This document shows positions 40,187-50,960 of a stretch of DNA of 64,000 nucleotides, piece by piece. Origin of the DNA: Liopterus haemorrhoidalis (lineage: Eukaryota; Arthropoda; Insecta; Coleoptera; Dytiscidae); assembly GCA_963971575.1 (NCBI GenBank), contig OZ020622.1, positions 34,254,301 through 34,318,300 of the forward strand, written 5' to 3'. The notes under the pieces are model-generated. The model made no database searches. It was not told where the DNA came from and saw only the letters and a list, made by a program, of their open reading frames with translations. How positions within the stretch are numbered: position 1 is the first letter of the stretch; every line of letters starts with the position of its first letter. A program made the translations under genes and the position numbers.

Positions 40187-41794
40187 TTGTCAGATTTTGC
40201 GCCTTCGTGTGTTTGTCTGCAGGAAACAAACTTCAACGAAACCGACACATTCTCTCCTCGGGGATACTCCGTGTTTCGCACGGATTTCCTTACGGGGTTA
40301 AGAGCATGTGACGGCGTGGCAATTCTCGTTAGAGACACATTGTACCACGATCCTGTAGACATTGACACTGAGTTGCAGGTCGTAGCAGTTCGTGTTGCAC
40401 TTCCCCTCCAGGTGACGATTTGTTCTATCTACCTTCCCCCTGGTGTTCGAACTGACATCCGAGATGTCGTGAACATCATCGATCAACTCCCACCACCCTT
40501 CATACTACTAGGCGATTTTAACGCCTATAATGTGTGTTGGGGATCGGTGCGGAACGATCGACGGGGACGTCACCTGGAAAATATGTTGAACGAATTGAAT
40601 TTGAGCTTTCTGAACGACGGCAGACCCATGCACTTTTGTGCAGCAACGGGTACATTTAGTGCTATAGATCTTAGCGTTGTTTCAGGAGCCATCGCTCCGT
40701 TGTTCAAATGGGATGTGCATCACGACCTGTGCGGTAGTGATCACTTTCCAATCCTCTTAAAGCCTCTGTTTAATACTGTTACAGAATCCCGCTGGCCACA
40801 GTGGGTTCTTCGGAAAGCAGATTGGACCAAGTTTGCGGAATCATTCTCGCATGAGGATATTCCGAGCTTGACCGTAGACGAAGAGGTGAATCATTTCACG
40901 GACTCCATCACAAGCGCGGCTAAAAACAGCATACCGCTGTCATCCACTCAGCCCCGTAGAGTTTCAGTTCCCTGGTGGAACGAGGAATGCGACTTGGCGC
41001 TACGTGAAAGGAGACACCTCTTCAATACATTCCGTCGTTGTCCAACAGAGGAAAACATGATAGCTTTCCAACGAGCGAAAGCTCGTGCTAAGAGGATTGT
41101 GAAAGAAAGCAAGCGCGAATCATGGCGTAAATACGTGTCCACCGTTACAGTTGCCACTCCAGTGGCCAAAGTTTGGGAGAAGGTCCGGAAAATATCCGGT
41201 CTAAATACAGCTACAGCCATTGCTGGTCTGTCGGTAAATGGTAACGTAGTTACCTCAGCGGTCGAAATTGCTAACACTTTGGCATCTAATTTTGCGTTCA
41301 ATTCTAGCTCTGAACATTATTCACCCGAGTTTTTAACTCGTAAAGCAGGCCTCGAATCTATACCTCTAAATTTCTTTTCTAGGAATGACGAGGTATACAA
41401 CCTGCTTTTCTCTCGTGAAGAGCTAGATAGCGCGATGTCAAAGTGTAAGGATAGCTCTCCTGGTCCAGATGCGATACATTATCGTATGATCCGAAATCTT
41501 CCGGAATCATCTAAGTCTAGGCTTTTGAATGTCTATAATAGGATATGGACTGAGGGCAAGTGCCCGACCAAGTGGAAGGAATCGCATATAATTCCTATCC
41601 CCAAAGTCGGGAAAGATAAACACTTGCCCTCTAGCTATAGACCAATATCACTGACCAGTTGTCTCTGCAAGCTCATGGAGCGAATAATCAGCAAGCGTCT
41701 GATTTGGTTTTTAGAATCAAACGACTTGCTGGCCAACACACAGTGCGGCTTTCGCCGTCACCGCTCAACAGCAGATCATCTGGTCAGACTAGAG
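40187..41794 (+). pseudogene. LINE copy 2 ORF2, endonuclease and first part of RT
   Basis: Reads LLLSDFAPSCVCLQETNF onwards: endonuclease motifs ILLGDFNAYN and GSDHFPI, then RT start CKDSSPGPDAIHYRMI and PSSYRPISLTSC, stopping at DHLVRLE where copy 3 entered. The first ATG-led residues before 40187 belong to the host copy and are not part of the protein. Confidence 0.9.
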
Positions 41795-42118
41795 AGTTAG
41801 TTAGTTAGTTAGTTGAAATTTTTGGCGCACAGCAACAAAGGCTATTTGCGCCTAACGCAGCCCATCTAAATAACTAGACTATATATTAAAAATAAAAATT
41901 TAGACAATAAATAAATAAATAAATAAATAAAATCATTAAAAATACGCATACTCAATAAAAGAAGTCTTGCACTGACAAACACAAATAAATAATATAAAAA
42001 GTCTGTTCGAAAATTTGAACAGACTCAGGGTGATGGTAAGAGGCTGTAAAGGGGCCAATTACCATCGAATATCACAGTCAATAAATAGAAACACATTAAA
42101 AAAAAAAGGTGCAAGACT

Positions 42119-45100
42119 TCACACATAAAATAGTAAGTTCGATTCTCTCAGGAAGAGTATCAGCCTGTCCATGAGTACTCTGTCGTCACCTAAGGCAACT
42201 GACAGGTCATAGCACAGGCCTAACCTCTCCCTGACATCCTCGAACTGTACACATTCGGTTAAAATGTGTAACACAGACAAATCTGTGTTACACGTCTCAC
42301 AGACAGGGGACTCTTCACCTCGAAGGAGGTGTCCATGGGTCCACCAACAGTGACCTATACGGAGGCGTGTGATGGCGGTTTCCTCCCTGCGGTTAATCCT
42401 GCAGGAAGAACCCCATGGTTTAACGTCTCCCTTAATCTGTCGTAACTTAACGTTCTGTGTGCGGCTCCACTCATGTTGCCACATGTCTAAAACCAGATGT
42501 GTCAGATGACTCTTTGCGTCATCTGGAAAAACGAAACTCACATCAATCATAGGTCTGTGAGAGGCGGCTTTTGCAGCTGCATCTGCCGCTTCGTTGCCTT
42601 TAATACCAACATGTCCCGGTATCCAAAACAGCTCTACCCTCACATTCTGAGCATTCAGGTTGTGGAGTAGCAACCGGATCTTTAGTACAAGAGGATGCAC
42701 TGGATCTGGATCTTGGATACTGTTCAGAGCGCTCAGCGAGTCCGTCAAGATAACACTTGACCGACTTTGCTCTGACGAAACAAAACACAGGGCCTTGAAA
42801 ATAGCGTACAGCTCAGCAGTGTACACACTCGTTATGGAGTGCAGACGGTACTGAAACTGTTGGCGTGGATTCAAAACAACGAACGCACACCCAACCCTGG
42901 TTCCGGATTTTGATCCGTCAGTAAAAATGACAGTATCCTCGAACCTAGGGACCAGTGTTCTTTGTAACTCATGTTGGTATTCGATAGGCAACGTAGTATC
43001 TTTATCAAACCTAGTTAATGTGAGGTTCACAAGTGGACGCGGCAGCGTCCATGGTGGAACGGCACACAAAACGAAACTTGCCATTTCAGGCATATTAAAA
43101 TCAATATCGCCCAAAATGTCGAAAGTCCTCAGACCAAAAGGCCTATTGGCTCTTGGTTTTCTGTCATAAATCTCTGTATGCCTATTTTGTAGAATAGGGT
43201 CATACGCGGGATGATCTGGCTTGGCACTAAGTGCAGCCATATATCGCAGAGATAGAATTTTACGACGATTGTACAGTGACGGTTCGCCTGCTTCACACAG
43301 CAGGCTTAGTATTGGGCTGGTGCGAAATGCACCAGTGGCCAATCTAACCCCAGTGTGATGTACAGTGTCAAGAATTCGTATCTCTTGGTGTTTAGCTGAC
43401 CCATAAGCTAGACATCCATAGTCCAGCTTAGAGCGCACTAAAGAACGATATAAACGCAACATGACAGTGCGGTCTGCACCCCATGTCTTGTGACTGAGGA
43501 CCCGCAACAAATTGAGCGACTTTTGGCATTTTTTCTTGACGGACAAAAAATGTGCCCGCCAAGTTAGACGACTGTCAAAAACGAGACCCAGAAATCTGGC
43601 AGTATCGGCAAATGGTAACTGTGCTCCATTTAGTGTGAGTGTAGGATTGGGATGTACACCCCTTTTCCTACTAAAATGGACACATACAGTTTTGCTGGTC
43701 GAGAATTTAAAGCCATTTTCGGTTGCCCATGTATCGAGACGATTGATAGTCAGCTGAAGCTGACGTTCGATTGTACTAGTCTTTTGTCCGGCGACAAAGA
43801 TACCAATGTCGTCGACAAATATCGAACTCTGTACAGGTAATCGAATACATGAAGCTGCACCGTTAATGGCAATTAAAAATAGCGTAACGCTCAGTATGGA
43901 GCCCTGTGGGACCCCATTGTCCAGTGCGAACATTTGTGACAAGGTATTTCCGATCCGCACCCTGAAGCGCCGGTTCGACATAAAGTCTTTTATAAAGAAC
44001 ATCAAGCGTCCCCGGAGACCCCAGGAATGCAGAGTACGGAGAATCCCATAAATCCATGCAGTGTCATAGGCTTTCTCAATATCGAAAAACACAGCTACCA
44101 GGTGTTTGTTTTCAACGAAAGCATTCCTGATAGCTGTCTCTAGTCTGACCAGATGATCTGCTGTTGAGCGGTGACGGCGAAAGCCGCACTGTGTGTTGGC
44201 CAGCAAGTCGTTTGATTCTAAAAACCAAATCAGACGCTTGCTGATCATTCGCTCCATAAGCTTGCAGAGACAACTGGTCAGTGATATTGGTCTATAGCTA
44301 GAGGGCAAGTGTTTATCTTTCCCGACTTTGGGGATAGGAATTATATGAGATTCCTTCCACTTGGTCGGGCACTTGCCCTCAGTCCATATCCTATTATAGA
44401 CATTCAAAAGCCTAGACTTTGATGATTCCGGAAGATTTCGAATCATACGATAATGTATCGCATCTGGACCAGGAGAGCTATCCTTACACTTTGACATCGC
44501 GCTATCTAGCTCTTCACGAGAGAAAAGCAGATTGTATACCTCGTCATTCCTAGAAAAGAAATTTAGAGGTATAGATTCGAGGCCTGCTTTACGAGTTAAA
44601 AACTCGGGTGAATAATGTTCAGAGCTAGAATTGAACGCAAAATTAGATGCCAAAGTGTTAGCAATTTCGACCGCTGAGGTAACTACGTTACCATTTACCG
44701 ATAGACCAGCAATGGTTGTAGCTGTATTTAGACCGGAGATTTTCCGGACCTTCTCCCAAACTTTGGCCACTGGAGTGGCAACTGTAACGGTGCATACGTA
44801 TTTGCGCCATGATTCGCGCTTGCTTTCTTTCACAATCCTCTTAGCATGAGCTTTCGCTCGTTGGAAGGCTATCATGTTTTCCTCTGTTGGACAACGACGG
44901 AATGTATTGAAGAGGTGTCTCCTTTCACGTAGCGCCAAGTCGCATTCCTCGTTCCACCAAGGAACGGGAACTCGACGGGGCTGAGTGGATGACAGCGGTA
45001 TGCTGCTTTCAGCCGCGCTCGTGATGGAATCCGTGAAATGATTCACCTCCTCGTCTACGCTCAAGTTCGGAATATCCTCGTGAGAGAATGATTCTGCGAA

Positions 45101-45814
45101 CTTGGTCCAATCTGCTTTCCGAAGAACCCACTGTGGCCAGCGGGATTCGGTAACAGTATTGAACAGAGGCCTTAAGAGGATTGGAAAGTGATCACTTCCG
45201 CACAGGTCGTGATGCACGTCCCATTTGAACAACGGAGCGATGGCTCCTGAAACGACGCTAAGATCTATGGCACTAAATGTACCCGTTGCTGCACAAAAGT
45301 GCGTGGGTCTGCCGTCGTTCAGAAAGCTCAAATTCAATTCGTTCAACATATTTTCCAGGTGACGTCCCCGTCGATCGCTCCGCACCGATCCCCAACACAC
45401 ATTGTAGGCGTTAAAATCGCCTAGTAGTATGAAGGGTGGTGGGAGCTGATCGATGATGTTCACGACATCTCGGATGTCAGTTCGAACACCAGGCGGAAGG
45501 TAGATAGAACAAATCGTCACCTGGAGGGGAAGTGCAACACGAACTGCTACGACCTGCAACTCAGTGTCAATGTCTACAGGATCGTGGTACAATGTGTCTC
45601 TAACGAGAATTGCCACGCCGTCACATGCTCTTAACCCCGTAAGGAAATCCGTGCGAAACACGGAGTATCCCCGAGGAGAGAATGTGTCGGTTTCGTTGAA
45701 GTTTGTTTCCTGCAGACAAACACACGAAGGCGCAAAATCTGACAATAAAAGTCGCAGTTCTTCGTAGCGCTGATATACACCGTTACAGTTCCACTGGATT
45801 AGTGGACCATTCAT
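42119..45814 (-). CDS. I-like LINE ORF2: endonuclease, RT and RNase H
   Basis: 1,231 codons with no interruption. AP-endonuclease from residue 1 to about 215 (IQWNCNG, CVCLQETNF, LLGDFNAYN, GSDHFPI near 207). RT about 440-760, with GPDAIHYRMI, SYRPISLTSC, FFDIEKAYDTAW (near 578), NGVPQGSILSVTLFL and FVDDIGIF (near 668; V replaces the usual A in the x-x-D-D box). RNase H about 955-1085, with VIFTDGSKSG, YTAELYAI, LTDSLSAL and IPGHVGIKGNEAADAA. A C-x2-C...H...C motif (ICETCN or VCETCN, then ILTEC) is near the end. The start ATG overlaps the ORF1 stop in ATGA, implying translation by termination-reinitiation. It would nick DNA and reverse-transcribe its RNA at the target. Confidence 0.93.
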   Translation of the reverse strand: MNGPLIQWNCNGVYQRYEELRLLLSDFAPSCVCLQETNFNETDTFSPRGYSVFRTDFLTGLRACDGVAILVRDTLYHDPVDIDTELQVVAVRVALPLQVTICSIYLPPGVRTDIRDVVNIIDQLPPPFILLGDFNAYNVCWGSVRSDRRGRHLENMLNELNLSFLNDGRPTHFCAATGTFSAIDLSVVSGAIAPLFKWDVHHDLCGSDHFPILLRPLFNTVTESRWPQWVLRKADWTKFAESFSHEDIPNLSVDEEVNHFTDSITSAAESSIPLSSTQPRRVPVPWWNEECDLALRERRHLFNTFRRCPTEENMIAFQRAKAHAKRIVKESKRESWRKYVCTVTVATPVAKVWEKVRKISGLNTATTIAGLSVNGNVVTSAVEIANTLASNFAFNSSSEHYSPEFLTRKAGLESIPLNFFSRNDEVYNLLFSREELDSAMSKCKDSSPGPDAIHYRMIRNLPESSKSRLLNVYNRIWTEGKCPTKWKESHIIPIPKVGKDKHLPSSYRPISLTSCLCKLMERMISKRLIWFLESNDLLANTQCGFRRHRSTADHLVRLETAIRNAFVENKHLVAVFFDIEKAYDTAWIYGILRTLHSWGLRGRLMFFIKDFMSNRRFRVRIGNTLSQMFALDNGVPQGSILSVTLFLIAINGAASCIRLPVQSSIFVDDIGIFVAGQKTSTIERQLQLTINRLDTWATENGFKFSTSKTVCVHFSRKRGVHPNPTLTLNGAQLPFADTARFLGLVFDSRLTWRAHFLSVKKKCQKSLNLLRVLSHKTWGADRTVMLRLYRSLVRSKLDYGCLAYGSAKHQEIRILDTVHHTGVRLATGAFRTSPILSLLCEAGEPSLYNRRKILSLRYMAALSAKPDHPAYDPILQNRHTEIYDRKPRANRPFGLRTFDILGDIDFNMPEMASFVLCAVPPWTLPRPLVNLTLTRFDKDTTLPIEYQHELQRTLVPRFEDTVIFTDGSKSGTRVGCAFVVLNPRQQFQYRLHSITSVYTAELYAIFKALCFVSSEQSRSSVILTDSLSALNSIQDPDPVHPLVLKIRLLLHNLNAQNVRVELFWIPGHVGIKGNEAADAAAKAASHRPMIDVSFVFPDDAKSHLTHLVLDMWQHEWSRTQNVKLRQIKGDVKPWGSSCRINRREETAITRLRIGHCWWTHGHLLRGEESPVCETCNTDLSVLHILTECVQFEDVRERLGLCYDLSVALGDDRVLMDRLILFLRESNLLFYV

Positions 45815-47235
45815 TTCTGTTTAGGGGAGTTACCCCGCAACCTAATGATTTTTGGTTTACCCTTAGGTTGCGGGTCTACAGCCATTTTCTCGGCTACACT
45901 TTCATTTGGTAGTCCAGGTGTTTTGATGGACACACTGGACTCCTTTTTTGATTGTTTGGCTCTCACTGGTATCCAGTGAGAACCAACGGATCCCTTATCA
46001 GTTTCCTTTTCAGGAGTAACTGATGAGGGTTTAGTAGAAGCGACCATTCTCTGGTCGCTTCTCGTTTGTGGAGAAGACTGTGGTGTCTTCTCCTTAGGTG
46101 GTTGGGAGAACTGGGGTTGAGTGCGTTCTCTTTTAGGGGAGGGGGATTTATTCAGACCCGATCCCCCAGGTTGTGGGGTCTGAATTTTGGTCTCTGGGAC
46201 CAATTCCACCTTTTCCTTCGCAGTATTTGTGGCAACTGTTACTGCTGCTGCAGTTGTCGGACGAGGCACTAACTCTGTCTGAGTTTGGACACTTGCAGTT
46301 CGCTTTGCAGCTACTTGCGCGAAAGATTTCGCGAAAGTAACCGGCGCGCTCTCTTTGTATTTCCTCTTGGCGTCGAAATACGGTATCCTGTCCTGCGTTC
46401 TAATGACCTGTATTGCCTTCTCCTCCAAGTACGTTGGGCAGTGGCGTGAAGTAGAGGCATGCGCCCCTTTGCAGTTCACGCAGTGTGCCGCGTTTGGACA
46501 AGTTTCAACTTCATGTTGATCCTGTCCGCAGTTGGCACAGATGGTGTGCTTACCACAACGACTTGAGGTGTGCCCATAACACTGACACTTGTAGCATCGC
46601 ATCGGGTTGGGATAGTAGGGGCGAACGCTACAAACGTTATACCCCACCCTTACCGATGTTGGACACTTGGTACCAGCGAAGGACACCACCATGGAGATCG
46701 AAGGCTTGCCGTTACGAGGGTTGAGCTTCCTGCATTCAATGACACCTTGCGATGCCATTTCCTGCACGAACTCTTCCTCCGTAACATACGCCAGGTCACG
46801 ATCCGTTACGACGCCTTTCGAACAATTCAGTGCCTTATGCGGCTGTACTGAAATGCCAAACTCAGAAAACTTCACTAATTTTTGCAGCGTTGACGACGCT
46901 TCAGTCTCTGCTTCTATTAGCAGTGTACCGTCCGACAACTTACGCACCGACTTTATACCAGTAGAGCACGTATTTCTCAACGTTCGGGCAACGAAGAAAG
47001 GGGACATCTCCTTAAAAGACTTACCCTCTTCTTGTACCTTCACGACGAGAAATCGTGGTACTGGCGCACAATACTCAACTTGCCTTTTACCTTCTGCCTT
47101 CTTGGCAGCTGGCCTAACACATCCCTCGTCGGATGACTGAGCATCACGACGAGGTCTCTTGTTTGATTTTTTACGGAGTTTACTCTCACTAGTGGCGGAA
47201 TTTAAGAAATTTTTATCCCTCCGGGTAGTCGCCAT
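45811..47235 (-). CDS. I-like LINE ORF1: gag-like RNA-binding protein
   Basis: 474 codons. Basic N-terminus (SKLRKKSNKRPRRD), a region resembling the RRM-like part of insect ORF1 proteins (FLVVKVQEEGKSF ... LIEAETEASSTLQKL), then three zinc knuckles near residues 208-265: CYKCQCYGHTSSRC, CANCGQDQHEVETC and CVNCKGAHASTSRHC. The last 180 residues are Pro/Ser/Thr/Lys-rich and disordered. The expected role is binding element RNA to form the retrotransposition particle. The start ATG follows the 5' UTR; the end overlaps ORF2 by 4 nt. Confidence 0.92.
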   Translation of the reverse strand: MATTRRDKNFLNSATSESKLRKKSNKRPRRDAQSSDEGCVRPAAKKAEGKRQVEYCAPVPRFLVVKVQEEGKSFKEMSPFFVARTLRNTCSTGIKSVRKLSDGTLLIEAETEASSTLQKLVKFSEFGISVQPHKALNCSKGVVTDRDLAYVTEEEFVQEMASQGVIECRKLNPRNGKPSISMVVSFAGTKCPTSVRVGYNVCSVRPYYPNPMRCYKCQCYGHTSSRCGKHTICANCGQDQHEVETCPNAAHCVNCKGAHASTSRHCPTYLEEKAIQVIRTQDRIPYFDAKRKYKESAPVTFAKSFAQVAAKRTASVQTQTELVPRPTTAAAVTVATNTAKEKVELVPETKIQTPQPGGSGLNKSPSPKRERTQPQFSQPPKEKTPQSSPQTRSDQRMVASTKPSSVTPEKETDKGSVGSHWIPVRAKQSKKESSVSIKTPGLPNESVAEKMAVDPQPKGKPKIIRLRGNSPKQK

Positions 47236-47937
47236 ACCCGTATACTAAGTTTCATCACCCTGCCATGCCCACCCACCAGGGAGCCCCACACAGGGGACGT
47301 TGGCCGCAAACCGGCTCATTGCGCCAGGCATGTCAGGATGATATAGCATCGGGGGAAGTAATCACGGGCTGCTCGACCCGCTCGAGAACCAGTAGTCGCC
47401 AACTCTGGAACCGGGCGAGCTGCATCCGCTCCCACAGACCCCCGAATACTTGTCTAGTGGCACGGCATTACCCCGGCATCCACGATCCAGTAGTGGAGCC
47501 ACTCTATTCATGAACCGTGACACCAGCCGATTGACTGAGCTGACCAGACTCAGCCTCCCGTTTTACCGAATCCGAGGCCAAAGAAGGCGTGTTGGGATCG
47601 TACTGTCCGCGGGCAGCAGTCTCCCTCAACCGACCAGGACCCTCTTCTCCGGCGTTACGGGTCTCCACGCACGGCAAACACGTGGGTAGGAATTTAAGTG
47701 GGAGATCAAAGAGACAACAGATAAGCCTATTCCCACAATCGGCTTCTCTGAACGGTCTCCTCCCAAATGATATGTGATTCAGGGTACGTGGGATCATTAG
47801 GCCCAAAAGCTCTTTATGGTCAGGTGATGCGACCATTATGAACTTCCCTTGCGTGATTGAGGGTACGCGGGATCATCAGGCCCGAAAGCTCGACAAATGG
47901 CCAGGTGTTATGGCCATTATGAACTTCCCCTGCGGGG
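47236..47937 (-). promoter_or_regulatory. LINE 5' UTR with tandem repeats, likely internal promoter
   Basis: GC-rich relative to the window. Two head-to-tail units of about 80 bp lie at the outer end (47774-47853 and 47855-47935 on +: GGGTACG(T/C)GGGATCAT, AGGCCC(A/G)AAAGCTC, CCATTATGAACTTCCC). LINEs of this kind are transcribed from a promoter inside the 5' UTR. Promoter function is inferred from position only. Confidence 0.5.
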
Positions 47938-47950
47938 GGTCAGACTAGAG

Positions 47951-49969
47951 ACAGCTATCAGGAATGCTTTCGTTGAAAACAAACACCTGATAGCTGTGTT
48001 TTTTGATATTGAGAAAGCCTATGACACTGCATGGATTTATGGGATTCTCCGTACTCTACATTCCTGGGGTCTCCGGGGACGCTTGATGTTCTTTATAAAA
48101 GACTTCATGTCGAACCGGCGCTTCAGGGTGCGGATCGGAAATACCTTGTCACAAATGTTCGCACTGGACAATGGGGTCCCACAGGGCTCCATACTGAGCG
48201 TTACGCTATTTTTAATTGCCATTAACGGTGCAGCTTCATGTATTCGATTACCTGTACAGAGTTCGATATTTGTCGACGACATTGGTATCTTTGTCGCCGG
48301 ACAAAAGACTAGTACAATCGAACGTCAGCTTCAGCTGACTATCAATCGTCTCGATACATGGGCAACCGAAAATGGCTTTAAATTCTCGACCAACAAAACT
48401 GTATGTGTCCATTTTAGTAGGAAAAGGGGTGTACATCCCAATCCTACACTCACACTAATTGGAGCACAGTTACCATTTGCCGATACTGCCAGATTTCTGG
48501 GTCTCGTGTTCGATAGTCGTCTAACTTGGCGGGCACATTTTTTGTCCGTCAAGAAAAAATGCCAAAAGTCGCTCAATTTGTTGCGGGTCCTCAGTCATAA
48601 GACATGGGGGGCAGACCGCACTGTCATGTTGCGTTTATATCGTTCTCTAGTGCGCTCTAAGCTGGACTATGGATGTCTAGCTTATGGGTCAGCAAAACAC
48701 CAAGAGATACGAATTCTTGACACTGTACATCACACTGGGGTTAGATTGGCCACTGGTGCATTTCGCACCAGCCCAATACTAAGCCTGCTGTGTGAAGCAG
48801 GCGAACCGTCACTGTACAATCATCGTAAAATTCTATCTCTGCGATATATGGCTGCACTTAGTGCCAAGCCAGATCATCCCGCGTATGACCCTATTCTACA
48901 AAATAGGCATACAGAGATTTATGACAGAAAACCAAGAGCCAATAGGCCTTTTGGTCTGAGGACTTTCGACATTTTGGGCGATATTGATTTTAATATGCCT
49001 GAAATGGCAAGTTTCGTTTTGTGTGCTGTTCCACCATGGACGCTACCACGTCCACTTGTGAACCTCACATTAACTAGGTTTGATAAAGATACTACGTTGC
49101 CTATCGAATACCAACATGAGTTACAAAGAACACTGGTCCCTAGGTTCGAGGATACTGTCATTTTTACTGACGGATCAAAATCCGGAACCAGGGTTGGGTG
49201 TGCGTTCGTTGTTTTGAATCCACGCCAACAGTTTCAGTACCGTCTGCACTCCATAACGAGTGTGTACACTGCTGAGCTGTACGCTATTTTCAAGGCCCTG
49301 TGTTTTGTTTCGTCAGAGCAAAGTCGGTCAAGTGTTATCTTGACGGACTCGCTGAGCGCTCTGAACAGTATCCAAGATCCAGATCCAGTGCATCCTCTTG
49401 TACTAAAGATCCGGTTGCTACTCTACAATCTGAATGCTCAGAATGTGAGGGTAGAGCTGTTTTGGATACCGGGACATGTTGGTATTAAAGGCAACGAAGC
49501 GGCAGATGCAGCTGCAAAAGCCGCCTCTCACAGACCTATGATTGATGTGAGTTTCGTTTTTCCAGATGACGCAAAGAGTCATCTGAAACATCTGGTTTTA
49601 GACATGTGGCAACATGAGTGGAGCCGCACACAGAACGTTAAGTTACGACAGATTAAGGGAGACGTTAAACCATGGGGTTCTTCCTGCAGAATTAACCGCA
49701 GGGAGGAAACCGCCATCACACGCCTCCGTATAGGTCACTGTTGGTGGACCCATGGGTACCTCCTTCGAGGTGAAGAGTCTCCTATCTGTGAGACGTGTAA
49801 CACAGATTTGTCTGTGTTACACTTTTTAACTGAGTGTGTACAGTTCGAGGATGTCAGGGAGAGGTTAGGCCTGTGCTATGACCTGTCAGTTGCTTTAGGT
49901 GACGACAGGGTACTCATGGACAGGCTGATACTCTTCCTGAGAGAATCGAACTTATTGTTTTATGTGTGA
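47951..49969 (+). pseudogene. LINE copy 2 ORF2, RT and RNase H part
   Basis: Continues from the first half with TAIRNAFVENKH, FFDIEKAYDTAW, FVDDIGIF, IFTDGSKSG, GHVGIKGNEAAD and LLFYV stop. Nearly identical to copy 3 over this length, so the two come from closely related or identical source elements. The frame starting at 47897 includes a few residues from copy 3 5' UTR. Confidence 0.92.
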
Positions 49970-50290
49970 AGTCTTGCACCTTATTTTAATGTGTTTCTAG
50001 TTATTGACTGTGATATTCGATGGTAATTGGCCCCTTTACAGCCTCTTACCATCACCCTGAGTCTGTTCATATTTTCGAACAGACTTTTTATATTATTTAT
50101 TTGTGTTTGTCAGTGCAAGATTTCTTTTATTGAGTATGCGTATTTTTTAATGATTTTATCTATTTATTTATTGTCGAATATATTGTTTTTATTATTTGGT
50201 CTAGTCATTTAAATGGGCTGCGTTAGGCGCAAATAGCCTTTGTTGCTGTGCGCCAAAAATTTTAACTAACTAACTAACCTTTAATACCAA

Positions 50291-50573
50291 CATGTCGCGG
50301 TATCCAAAACAGCTCTACCCTCACATTCTGAGCATTCAGATTGTAGAGTAGCAACCGGATCTTTAGTACAAGAGGATGCACTGGATCTGGATCTTGGATA
50401 CTGTTCAGAGCGCTCAGCGAGTCCGTCAAGATAACACTTGACCGACTTTGCTCTGACGAAACAAAACACAGGGCCTTGAAAATAGCGTACAGCTCAGCAG
50501 TGTACACACTCGTTATGGAGTGCAGACGGTACTGAAACTGTTGGCGTGGATTCAAAACAACGAACGAACACCC
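50291..50573 (-). pseudogene. I-like LINE copy 1, 5' part (RNase H)
   Basis: The minus strand reads NPRQQFQYRLHSITSVYTAE through LTDSLSALNSIQ to the GIKG site, continuing at 40178. G of IPGH is R here. Its truncation point at 50573 abuts the duplication. Confidence 0.92.
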
Positions 50574-50588
50574 AAAAAGTTCAAGTAA

Positions 50589-50960
50589 TAATTCATAGAT
50601 GGCACTACTTTTAATTTAGTACGATTCGTTTTGGCACGGGCAACAAGTGTTAGTGGACTTTTTTGCGAAAAAATTGTTTTTTGTTTTTAAATAACACGTT
50701 CGATTTAAACTAAGGGATTGACATATTAAGTGGTCACAAAAATAGTTTTGTCCGTTTTCGTGCTTTCTTTGTGAAGTAAAAAACTTTCTCCCGTTCTAAC
50801 CTCAAAATTAACTACAAAATTGAGAAGTTGCTTTTATTATGTAATGTGGCCATCTCACCCGGACAACCGGGAAAGATGGCCATAGTATTCAAGGGAGAGA
50901 TAGTCATAAAATTTAATGTCCTAATTTAAATTTATTTTTAATATTCAATATTTTCTACAG
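50589..50960 (+). other. pogo 5' untranslated/subterminal region
   Basis: It contains inverted subterminal motifs (GGCCATCTCACCCGG, GGGAAAGATGGCC, GGGAGAGATAG) and no ORF. Transposase starts at 50961 after TTTTCTACAG, which could also act as a splice acceptor. Confidence 0.6.

Larger units (their letters stand above)
41795..47937 (-). mobile_element. I-like LINE copy 3, full length (6.1 kb)
   Basis: It is flanked by the 13-bp duplication GGTCAGACTAGAG (41782-41794, 47938-47950) inside copy 2. From its 5' end (47937): a 5' UTR of about 700 bp with tandem repeats, ORF1 (47235-45811), ORF2 (45814-42119), a 320-bp 3' UTR and a tail of CTAA repeats at 41795. Both ORFs are open. RNase H in ORF2 and a gag-like ORF1 with CCHC knuckles place it in the I group of non-LTR retrotransposons. 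This is the youngest of the three nested copies. Confidence 0.95.
40179..50277 (+). mobile_element. I-like LINE copy 2, inserted in copy 1 and split by copy 3
   Basis: It is on the + strand, 5'-truncated near ORF2 codon 23, with the tail AACTAACTAACTAAC ending 50277. It is flanked by the 13-bp duplication CCTTTAATACCAA (40166-40178, 50278-50290), which interrupts copy 1 at its GIKG motif. Its ORF2 is open in both halves (40187-41794, 47951-49969) and joins in frame when copy 3 is removed. Confidence 0.95.

Noticed and set aside
40163..41800. 545-residue ORF as a stand-alone endonuclease gene
   Set aside because: Its ends come from two other LINE copies; it is the first half of LINE copy 2, continued at 47951.
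47265..47836. Small ORFs on both strands 5' of ORF1
   Set aside because: They lie in the GC-rich LINE 5' UTR and show no domain; open frames by chance.
39375..50277. Twin-priming (5' inversion) of a single LINE
   Set aside because: The inverted arrangement suggested it at first, but separate 13-15-bp target duplications for each copy show independent nested insertions.
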